Assembly: GCA_949299825.1 (NCBI GenBank)
Contig: CASGBP010000009.1
Span: 1-26,020 of the forward strand
Reading direction: 5' to 3'
Source of the DNA: an uncultured Mycoplasmataceae bacterium
Lineage (GTDB): Bacteria; Bacillota_I; Bacilli_A; Mycoplasmatales; Mycoplasmoidaceae
DNA: 26,020 nt
Of this stretch, positions 10,822 through 23,536 are shown one piece after another. The translations under genes and the position numbers were made by a program. Under the pieces are notes generated by a model. It ran no database searches. It saw only the letters and a program-made list of their open reading frames with translations, and was not told where the DNA came from. The first letter of the stretch is position 1, and every line of letters begins with the position of its first letter.

Positions 10822-12625
10822 AGAAGAAAAATATGAAAAATATAATTGGGATCTTGAAGATTTATTAAAAGGAAAATCACTTGATGATTTAATTAATCAG
10901 TGAAAAAAAGGAATAGAGAAATTAACTAAAATGTATGATGGTATTTTTGACTCATATGAAAATTTTAAAAATTGATTAAATTTTAATGAAGAATTTAGGA
11001 TAATTTCAAATCGATTGAATAATTATATTTCTAATAAATCAAATGAGGATATTTCAGAACAAAAATGAATAGGAGTTTCACAGTCATTAAAAAAGATATC
11101 AAATGATTATGCAGTTAAAACTTCCGATTATGAAAATAGAATTTATAAAAATGAAAAAAAGATATATGAATACTTAAAAAATAGTGAAATTTCTGAATAT
11201 AAAAGATCATTTGATAATGTAATAAAATTTAAGTCTCATAATCTGTCTGATGAAAGCGAAAATTTATTATCAAAACTTTCAATCGCTGATGGTGGAGTTG
11301 AAGAAATGTATAGTACATTAATAGATTCTGAGATAAAGTTTGATGATGCAATTGATAAAAATAATAAAAAACATAAAATTGAAAAACATTCTGATGTAAT
11401 GATTAATTTAAAATCACTTGATAGAACACTTAGAAAAAATTCTTGAATCAGTTTTAATAAGGCATTTTATGATTTCAAAACAACATTAACTTACTCTCTT
11501 TACTATAATTATTTAGGACTAAATACTTATGCTAAAATAAGAAATTTTGATAATTACATTGCATCTACTTGTTTTTCTGATGAAATAGATATCAAATTAA
11601 TTCCTCATATTTATGAACAAGTAAAAAAATATAAAGTGATTAATCACACATTTAATGAACATAGAAAAAAGTTAATTAAAAAATTATTAAATCTTAAGGA
11701 AATTGAACCATGAGATACTAATGTGGATTTAGTTAAACTTAAATGTAGATTTGAAATTGAGGAGGCAAAAAAAATTGTAATGGATGCACTAGCTCCTATG
11801 GGTAAGGAATATTTATCAATCATAAAGAAAGCATTTGATGAAAAATGAATTTCATGATTACCAAGGAAAAACAAATATTCTGGTGCTTATTCAATTGGTG
11901 GTACCAAAGGGTTAGACAAATTTTATATATTAATGAATTATGATAAAACACTAAATTCTGTTTTTACCATTATTCATGAATTAGGTCATTCATTAAATTC
12001 TTATTTTTATTCTAAAACACAAAAAGTTTATGCTTCAATTACAATTTTTTGTGCAGAAATTGCATCAATTACCAACGAAATGTTACTTAATTATTATTTG
12101 CTTGATAAATATAAAAATAACCATGACATGTATTGTTTTGTCTTAGACGAATTATTATCAGGTTTTTTTGCTACCACTACTAGACAAGTTATTTTTAGTA
12201 ATTTTGAATGAAAAATTAATGAATTAATAAATGATTCTAAACCAATTACATATGATGTAATATCAAAAACATATTTAGAAACAATGCAAGAATATATTGT
12301 CATTAATGATCCTAAAAAGTATGAGAAAGAACCATTTAAGTATTCACTAGTTACACCACTAAGAATACCTCATTTTTATGCAGGTAATTTTTATGTTTAC
12401 AAATATTCAATTGGGCAAGTGGTAGGTTGTATTGTCGCAAAACGAATAATTGATAATGAACCAGGTTTTTTAGAAAAGTATTTAAAATTTTTATCACTTG
12501 GTACAAGTGTTAAACCAATTGACGCAATTAAGATCCTAGATATTGATCTTTATAGTAGCAAACCATGGTTAGAAGCTGGTGAAATTATCGGTGATTTTGT
12601 GAAAAAATACCAAAAAATAAGTTAA
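10814..12625 (+). CDS. pepF: oligoendopeptidase F (M3B zinc peptidase)
   Basis: A 603-residue protein, the normal length for PepF, which cleaves short peptides in the cytoplasm and so feeds amino-acid supply after peptide uptake. The zinc site is visible: 'IIHELGHSLNS' with His388, Glu389 and His392, and a third ligand Glu415 in 'AEIASITNE', the usual M3 spacing. Farther on, 'RIPHFY..NFYVYKYSIGQ' matches the conserved C-terminal block of the family. The ATG sits inside rpe and is preceded by AGGAG at 10800-10804, nine bases away. Trp is mainly TGA, with TGG at least twice. It is the last gene of the rpsU-HAD-rpe-pepF run. Confidence 0.93.
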
Positions 12626-12637
12626 TTTTTTTTAAAA

Positions 12638-12668
12638 AATAACTAATTTTTAAAAAAAATTTATTATT
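12638..12668 (+). terminator. weak all-A/T hairpin after pepF, possible terminator
   Basis: AATAACTAATTTTT at 12638-12651 can pair with AAAAATTTATTATT at 12655-12668 (12 of 14 pairs) around a 3-nt loop, starting 12 bases after the pepF stop. The stem has no G-C pair and only a short T run follows, so in such AT-rich DNA it may be chance. Confidence 0.3.
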
Positions 12669-12680
12669 TTGCTTATCTAT

Positions 12681-12740
12681 TTGATAAAATAAGGAGGTTA
12701 ATATTATATATTATAAATATATTTATAATAGCCCGGAGGA
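12681..12740 (+). promoter_or_regulatory. rpoB leader: possible promoter, perfect palindrome and two Shine-Dalgarno sequences
   Basis: TTGATA (12681-12686) could be a -35 box for TTATAT or TATATA at 12704-12710. Bases 12710-12729, ATTATAAATATATTTATAAT, are a perfect 20-nt palindrome ending in TATAAT. CGGAGGA at 12734-12740 serves rpoB three bases before its ATG. A second, stronger AAGGAGG (12691-12697) has no ATG, GTG or TTG at usual spacing. The start site cannot be fixed from sequence. Confidence 0.4.
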
Positions 12741-12743
12741 ACA

Positions 12744-15700
12744 ATGATAAAAAACCAATATTTTAAGATGACAAATATATCTGAACTAATAGTAAGAAGA
12801 GATTATTCAAAAATTGAAACAAGATTTAATGCCCCTAATTTGCTAGAAACTCAAATTAAGTCATATAAAAAATTCCTAGAAGTTGAACTTGAAAATGTTA
12901 TTAAGAGTATTTCACCAATTCATAGTCCACAAGATAAATACACTTTAAAAGTGAATAGTATTTTATTAGGCAAACCAAAAAAGACAGAAGAAGAAGCAAG
13001 AGAAGATGCAAAAACATATGATGCACCATTGTATGCTGATATTGTAATCATTAACAATGAAACTGGTGAGATTATTAAACCTAAGAAAAGTTCTAAAACT
13101 TCTGAAGATGGTGTGTTTATGGCAAATATTCCTATAATGACTGAAAAGGGAACTTTTATAGTAAATGGAATTGAAAAGTTTGTTATTGCCCAAATTTCAC
13201 GTTCACCAGGTGTTTATACATTAACAAAGTCACAAGTTAAATTAAATAGTTCAAGAAAAAAAGTAGTTGAAGGATCTTTGTGTGAAGTATTACCTTTCAA
13301 GGGCACACTTTTAATTTTTCATCCAAATGATGCAAAAAACAGTCTTGATGTTATTGCTAGAGATACATCTGGAGAAACTGCTCCTACTTTTAGTGCAATT
13401 GAGTTTATGAAGGCCTTTGGTCTAACTGAAGATGAAATTAAAAACATTTTTCCAAATGATAAATATATAGAAGAAGGTTTGAAAAATTGTATTTATAGTG
13501 CTTCAAACATTTTCAATAACAAAGAATTAGCTGACCTAAAAAAGAATATAACAGAAGAGTTTAAAAAAAATACTCCAAAACAAGATATTCTTGATTCATT
13601 ATTTAGAGCACATAAATTAGAACGAAAATTGAGAAAATTAGTGTTTGATTATTTAGAATTAGAAACTAAACCTGATAATGCAGCTAAGGCTAGTAATAAG
13701 AATGTATTATTGAAACAAATAATTGCTGAAAAAGCAGCTAAAGACATTGTTAGAAAAATGGCTATTTCATTAAAGGTTTTTGATAATAATAATATTCAAG
13801 TTGAAGATGAAAAAATCACTTATCAAACTCTTTTATGACAACATTTCTGTAGTGAAAGATTTTATGATACTACTGATGCAGGAAGATATAAATTAAATTC
13901 AAAGTTACGTTTATCAGAAAGACTATATCAAAAAACTATTGCTCAAGATATAAAGGATGTAAAAGGAAATGTAGTTTTTAAAAAAGGTACACTTTTTGAT
14001 AAGGCAAATTTAGATAAATTTAAGGAAATGTCAAGAAACAAAGAATTAGATATAGCTAAGAAGCTTAATATTATTGAAGAACCTAGTAAGATAATATTTG
14101 GAAAATCATTGCCTTTAGATTATGAAGCTGTAAAAATATACTTATCTTCTGATAATTTAAATGAAGAATATACTACTACTTTAATTGGTGTTAACACTGA
14201 TAATAAAGTAAATCAATTGACTTTACCAGATATTGTTTCAATAGTTTCATATGCTACTAACATTGGTAATGATATTGGTAATTTTGATGACATTGATCAC
14301 TTAGGAAATAAAAGATTAAAATTGATACATGAATTATTAAAAACAAAAATAAATGTAGCAATGCTTAGAATAGAAAAATATGCAAAAGAAAAATTAGCTA
14401 TTATTGATGGCGCTGCTACTTCTCAGGGAGAACAACAAGAAGAACAAGATGAGCAATCAAAGAAAATTTCATTTAGACAAATTGTTAATACTAAACCTTT
14501 TCAATTAGTTGTAAAAGATTTTTTCAATTCACATCAACTTACTCAATTTATTGATCAACAAAATCCATTATCTGAGTTAACAAATAAAAGACGTATATCT
14601 GCAATGGGTCCTGGTGGTATTTCAAGAGAAGACCCTAACTTAGATATTCGGGATGTTCATTTTTCTCACTATGGGAGAATTTGTCCTATTGAAACTCCTG
14701 AAGGTATGAATATTGGTTTGGTTATGTCATTATCATCATTTACAGTTATTGATGAAAAAGGTTTCTTATTAACACCTTATAGAAAAGTGGTTAACTCAGT
14801 TGTAACAGATGAAATAAAGTGAATGACACCATCTCAAGATGATGAATATGTTATTTCTGAATCAAATGTTAAGTTAGATGAGAATAATAAGATAATCCAA
14901 GATACAGTTATTGCTCGTTTCAAAGGTACAAGTGACGTTTTTTCTCCTAGTGAAATTGATTATATTGATGTATTACCAAGACAAGTTGTTTCAATTGCAG
15001 CTAGTGCTATTCCATTCTTAGAAAACAATGATGCTAACCGGGCTTTAATGGGATCTAACATGCAACGTCAAGCTGTTCCATTAATTAAACCTTATGCACC
15101 TATTGTTGGTACTGGAACTGAATATAAAATTGCTCACGATTCTGGTATGGCAGTTGTTGCAAAAAAAGATGGTGTAGTTGATTTTGTTGATGGTAATGAA
15201 TTAGTTTTAAATTATGATGATGGTGAAAAACAAAAAATTAAATTAGTTAAATTCAAGAAAACTAATCAAGATACATGTAATAATCAAGTGCCATTAGTAA
15301 ATATTGGTGATAAGTTTAATAAAGAACAAACTATTTGTGATGGTCCTGCAATGAAGAATGGAGAGTTAGCATTAGGTCAAAATGTTCTAGTTGCTTTTAC
15401 TACTTGAAGTGGTTTTAATTATGAGGATGCTATTATTCTTTCTGAAAGATTAGTTAAGGATGATGTTTATACTTCTATTAGCATAGATGAATATACAGTT
15501 GAATGTTTAGTAACCAAAAATGGTGATGAGGAAATTACTAGAGAAATTCCAAACGTACCAGAAGCTTCTAAAAAATATTTGAATGAAGATGGAATTATAA
15601 TGGTAGGCGCTGAGGTAAAGGAAGGAGATATTTTAGTTGGAAAAACTACTCCAAAAGGACATGTTGATTTATCTCCAGAAGAAAAGATTTTGCAAGCAAT

Positions 15701-16931
15701 CTTTGGTGAAAAGACAAAACCAATAAAAGACTCATCACTTAGAGTTCCTCCTTCAGGTGAAGGAATTGTTGCTGCAGTTAAAATTTTTAGAATAGATGAT
15801 GACAATGATTTAGGTGATGATGTAATAGAAATTGTTAAGGTTTATGTAGTTCAAAAAAGAAAAATTCAAATTGGTGATAAGATGGCTGGACGTCATGGAA
15901 ATAAAGGTATTGTTTCTAAAATTGTTCCAATTGAAGATATGCCTCATTTAGAAGATGGTACACCAATTGATGTGATGTTAAATCCACTTGGGGTTCCTTC
16001 ACGTATGAATATTGGACAAATCTTGGAATTACATTTAGGTTTATCAGCTAGAGAAATATCTAAGAAAGAATTATTGAAATTGGTAATTAATGAACCTGAT
16101 CATAAACAATTAATGAAACTTTTTTCACTTCGTGAGTTTAATGCAAAAAAATTATACAAAAAATTAAGTGATTACATTTCTAACGAAGGTATCAAAACTT
16201 ATGAGGAAGCGATTGAAAAAATTAAGGCAATTGATATTGAAATAGTTTTAAGAGAATTAGGACTTTCTTATGATGATATTGGTTATAAGGTTAGTACTCC
16301 TGTGTTTGCAGGTTGTACATTAGATGATTTGCAAAAAACAATGATTGAAGCAGGTATTGATCCTATTAAAACACAAGGTAAGTTTAAATTAATTGATGGT
16401 AGAACTGGTGAACCATTTGATGGTCCAATTTCGATTGGTTTAATGTATATGTTGAAGTTAGATCATATGGTGGATGATAAAATTCATGCTCGTTCAGTTG
16501 GTCCATATTCAAAAATTACTCAACAACCATTGGGAGGTAAATCACAAAACGGAGGTCAAAGGTTTGGTGAAATGGAGGTTTGAGCTCTTGAGGCATATGG
16601 TGCCGCTCATAATTTGAAAGAAATATTGACAATTAAATCTGATGATGTAAAAGGAAGAAATAGAACTTACAATGCAATTATTAAGGGTAAAGAAATTCCT
16701 ACTGGTTGCATGCCAGAATCTTTTAAACTTTTAGTTAAGCAATTACAAGGTTTAGCACTAGCTACTTCAGTGATTGATTCTGCTGGTAATGAACAAGATA
16801 CAGATGAATATATAAAACATGAAAATTTAATGTTAACTAATGAGATGGAACAAGAAAATGAAAATATAAATAGGTATGATGATGATTTAGGTTATACACG
16901 ACCTGTTAGTGATTATGATGATGAGGAATAG
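12744..16931 (+). CDS. rpoB: DNA-directed RNA polymerase beta subunit
   Basis: A 1395-residue protein, continuous once TGA is read as Trp (for example at 13836 and 15405). It forms one jaw of the catalytic core of RNA polymerase and carries the rifampicin-binding region. Landmarks in order: 'SRSPGVY' in the N-terminal part; the rifampicin region near residues 596-617 ('[19 protein letters not shown]'); '[18 protein letters not shown]'; 'GYNxED'-type '[15 protein letters not shown]'; '[12 protein letters not shown]' with the conserved basic residues near the active centre; '[18 protein letters not shown]' at the C-terminal clamp anchor; then an acidic tail. The length is close to that of the M. 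pneumoniae group and longer than in Bacillus. Asn614 occupies the place of E. coli His526, a substitution linked to the natural rifampicin resistance of mollicutes. rpoC follows after 15 nt. Confidence 0.98.
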
Positions 16932-16946
16932 TTAGAGGTGATGAGA

Positions 16947-20831
<3,885 letters not shown>

Positions 20832-20878
20832 ATTACATTGTTTTAACTTAATCACGATCCAATAATATTGTAAATAAG

Positions 20879-20922
20879 TATGAATATATATGCTATATAT
20901 ATTCATATTTTTTTTATTTTTT
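20879..20922 (+). terminator. intrinsic terminator of the rpoBC operon
   Basis: TATGAATATATAT (20879-20891) and ATATATATTCATA (20895-20907) form a perfect 13-bp stem with the 3-nt loop GCT. A T-rich run follows (eight T, one A, six T). It lies 47 bases after the rpoC stop and separates rpoBC from the division cluster. Confidence 0.85.
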
Positions 20923-20938
20923 GGGTTTACAAGTCTAA

Positions 20939-20960
20939 TTTTATAAATATTTTATAAATA
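20939..20960 (+). repeat. perfect tandem repeat 2 x 11 bp upstream of mraZ
   Basis: TTTTATAAATA occurs twice in direct tandem at 20939-20949 and 20950-20960, just upstream of the probable mraZ promoter. It could be an AT-rich upstream element, alternative -10 sequences (TATAAA in each copy) or chance in AT-rich DNA. Confidence 0.6.
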
Positions 20961-20971
20961 AAAAACAATTG

Positions 20972-20980
20972 TGATATTAT
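20972..20980 (+). promoter_or_regulatory. extended -10 promoter of the mraZ operon
   Basis: TGATATTAT at 20972-20980 fits an extended -10 (TGn-TATTAT). A start point near 20987 would give a leader of about 20 nt ending in the GGAGG at 20998-21002. No good -35 at 17 bp is visible, as is common in mollicutes. The position argues against translation starting at the ATG at 20983. Confidence 0.5.
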
Positions 20981-20981
20981 A

Positions 20982-21010
20982 AATGTGTGATAAAGTGGGA
21001 GGAAATGTGT
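20982..21010 (+). promoter_or_regulatory. MraZ-type boxes overlapping the mraZ start
   Basis: The reported mollicute MraZ site is AAAGTG[T/G], often repeated with 3-nt gaps. Here AAAGTGG at 20992-20998 is an exact match, flanked by AATGTGT at 20982-20988 and at 21004-21010, each one mismatch away (third base). Start-to-start spacing is 10 and 12 nt. The boxes span the leader, Shine-Dalgarno and start codon, suggesting self-regulation. Confidence 0.55.
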
Positions 21011-21441
21011 TTTTAGGTACATTTAAGCATTCACTAGATGCAAAAAACCGTTTGACTATTCCTTCTCGATTACTTCAAGGTATAGTAGGAAAAAGTCTTG
21101 TGGTATCTAAAGGTTTTGATGGTTGTTTGGAAATGAGAACTCCAGATGCTTTCAAAATTTATGTGGATAAATTGATGACTTTATCACAAAACAAAGCAAA
21201 TACTAGAACAATTTTGCGACAATTATTAGCAAATGCTGCTGATCTTGAAATTGATTCAGCTAATAGGATTCTAATTCCATCTAACTTATTGGAAGAAGCA
21301 AGTATCTCTAAGGAAGTATCTATCATCGGGGTAGGAAATAAATTAGAATTATGAGATTGCAAAAGATATGAAGAATTTAAGAAAAATAGTGACAATATTT
21401 TAGAGGAATTGGCAGAAAAAATTGAAGATGAGACTTTCTAA
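21007..21441 (+). CDS. mraZ: MraZ, division-cluster transcriptional regulator
   Basis: A 144-residue DNA-binding protein that heads and controls the division gene cluster and forms ring-shaped oligomers. Both AbrB-like half-domains are visible: 'GTFKHSLDAKNRLTIP' at the N-terminus and 'LEIDSANRILIPSNL' about 70 residues later, each with the D-x-x-x-R signature. GTG at 21007 is taken as start: it gives the family's usual M-F-L-G beginning and has GGAGG four bases upstream. An ATG 24 bases earlier in the same frame would lie at the promoter and lacks a ribosome binding site. One TGA (Trp) occurs at 21352. It overlaps rsmH by 14 nt. Confidence 0.93.
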
Positions 21442-22354
21442 TTATCATAAAAGTGTTTTATTAGAAGAAACCACCGAATGCTTTAATTTTTTGAAAGAAA
21501 ATGATACTTTTATTGATTGTACTGCGGGTAGAGGCGGTCACATAGATAGTATATTAGCAAAACATAACAACATTAGAGTTATTGCAATTGATAAAGATTT
21601 AGATGCAATTAATTACTTAAGACAAAAATATAAAAATAATAAAAATGTCTTAATTATTCATGATGATTTTGTAAACATTGATAGAATTGTTTCCTCTTTA
21701 AAAATTGAAAATGTTAAAGGTATCTTATTAGATTTAGGAACATCTTCACCACAATTAGATAATGCTGATAGAGGTTTTTCATACCACTTAGATGCTTATC
21801 TTGATATGAGAATGAATCAACAACAAGTATTAACAGCCTATGATGTTATTAACAACTATCCATTAGATAAGTTAATTAAAATATTTAAATATTATGGTGA
21901 TTGTAGAGATGCTAATAACGTTGCAAATGCTATTATAAATGCTCGTAGTAAGAAAGCGATAAGTTCTACTGTTGAATTGGCTGAACTAATTAAATTAAAT
22001 ACAAAATTTAACAAGAATAAGCATCCAGCAAAAACCTATTTTCAGGCAATTAGAATTGAAGTAAATAATGAAATTGAGCACTTAAAATTAGCAATTGATA
22101 AAATATTGAATTTTCTTAATAAAGATGTGTGTTTAGCAATAATTACCTTTCATTCATTAGAAGATAGAATTGTAAAAGAAAAATTTAATAATTATAAACA
22201 AAAACATAACCTTCCTTCTTATCTACCAATTAATGAAAAAACTACAATTTTATTAAGAACAATTAAACCTAGTATTGATGAGATTAATAGCAATAAAAGA
22301 TCAAGGTCAGCAAAACTTAGAATTTTAAGAAAGGAAAACAATGAACAACACTAG
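21428..22354 (+). CDS. rsmH: 16S rRNA (cytosine-1402-N4)-methyltransferase
   Basis: A 308-residue enzyme that uses S-adenosylmethionine to methylate N4 of C1402 in the decoding centre of 16S rRNA. The SAM-binding motif 'DCTAGRGGH' lies at residues 30-38, followed by 'AIDKDLDAI', 'GILLDLGTSSPQLD', 'ADRGFSYHLDAYLDMRM', 'HPAKTYFQAIRIEVNNE' and 'ITFHSLEDRIVKEKF', all typical of RsmH (MraW). The ATG at 21428 is chosen because 'NYHKSVLLEE' lies directly behind it. It sits inside the end of mraZ with no close Shine-Dalgarno, so it probably depends on translational coupling. It overlaps the next gene by 14 nt. Confidence 0.95.
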   Translation: MRLSNYHKSVLLEETTECFNFLKENDTFIDCTAGRGGHIDSILAKHNNIRVIAIDKDLDAINYLRQKYKNNKNVLIIHDDFVNIDRIVSSLKIENVKGILLDLGTSSPQLDNADRGFSYHLDAYLDMRMNQQQVLTAYDVINNYPLDKLIKIFKYYGDCRDANNVANAIINARSKKAISSTVELAELIKLNTKFNKNKHPAKTYFQAIRIEVNNEIEHLKLAIDKILNFLNKDVCLAIITFHSLEDRIVKEKFNNYKQKHNLPSYLPINEKTTILLRTIKPSIDEINSNKRSRSAKLRILRKENNEQH

Positions 22355-23534
22355 AAAAACATTTATTTCATTTAGTGACGATAACATTTCACTAATAGTT
22401 GTAAAAAATGATAATGGGTTACCTATTCTAATTCATGAACAAAAATATGATCTTGAAAAAAATTACATTTCAAATGGATACATTATTGAAGCTAATGAAA
22501 TAACAAAAATATTATCAATGATGATAAATGAGGCTATTAATAAAAGTGGTGTTTTAAAAGAGATTTATATTTCCTTAGATATTAAGCAAGTATATGTGAA
22601 GGATTTTAATTATGAAAAAATAAAAGTTCCTAACCAAGTGTTAGATGAAAAAGTTTGAAATAATGAAATATTAAAGGAAATGAAAATTAGTGACACAGGT
22701 GAACAATATATTTTTGGAATAAATGTATCTGAATGAATAATTAATGGTAAAAGTTATTATTCTTTAAATACACAATATCAAGCAAAAACCGTTGATATAA
22801 AAGGAAAAATGTATTTAATTAATCGGGTACTTTTTGATGGCTATATGAAGGTTTTAAAGTCATTAAAAATAACACCAAAATTAATCCAACCATTCTTTAT
22901 GTGTTTTCCTACTTTAGTAAAATCAAATAGAAATGATAATTGTGAAACTTTTGTTAACTTAAATAATAATGGATTAATATTAACTACAACCAAAGGAAAT
23001 CAGGTAATTTCTAATATTTGCATTGAGGAATTTTCTTTAAAAAAATTATATGAATCAATTATGTTAAAGACCAACATGTCAATAGATCAGATTAAAAATT
23101 CACTAGATTTTTTGCCAGATATTGGTCCAAATAACATTGAAATAAACATAGCAAATAATTATTCTAGATCATACTTAGAGATAAAAACTGTAACAAATAA
23201 GGATATATATGCATTAATCATTGAATTTGTTAAAAATATATCTAATGTTATTTCTGATAAATTTATTAGTAGTTTAAAGAAAAAAGTAGGTATTAGTGTT
23301 AATAGAATATCTTTCTTTCCAACCAATAAAAAAACTGAAATGATTTTAAATATGATCCTTCATAGTTTACAATGAGATTCAAAAATAATTTCCTATGCTA
23401 ATGAATGTTTTAACAAAATAGAATTAAATCCAAATTATTTATTTGCTCAATATGTAATTAATCAAAATCAAAATAATCAAATAATAGATATTACTAACTT
23501 TAGAGCTGAAGCTGGAGTTATAAGAAAGGATTAA
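22341..23534 (+). CDS. degenerate FtsA-like division protein
   Basis: A 397-residue protein between rsmH and ftsZ, the place held by ftsA in other bacteria and by the poorly characterised MG_223-type gene in the M. genitalium group. The N-terminus ('FISFSDDNISLIVVKNDNG') and 'SNGYIIEANEITKIL...INEAINKSG' echo the opening of FtsA. 'ETFVNLNNNGLILTTTKGNQV' followed by 'LYESIMLKTNMSIDQIKNSL' echoes the second phosphate-binding region and the helix after it. The glycine-rich ATP loops of actin-fold proteins are not evident, nor is the classic C-terminal amphipathic helix. AAAGGA precedes the ATG, which lies inside rsmH. Three or more TGA codons encode Trp. Assignment rests on position and weak pattern; a role with FtsZ is inferred. 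Confidence 0.6.
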
Positions 23535-23536
23535 TT

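Noticed and set aside
15467..15805. 112-residue minus-strand frame within rpoB
   Set aside because: It lies opposite a highly conserved part of rpoB, and its Ser/Phe-rich composition is what the antisense of that frame gives.
20983..21006. Upstream ATG at 20983 as the start of mraZ
   Set aside because: It lies just past the -10, has no Shine-Dalgarno, and would add eight residues absent from the family. GTG 21007 has GGAGG and the normal N-terminus.
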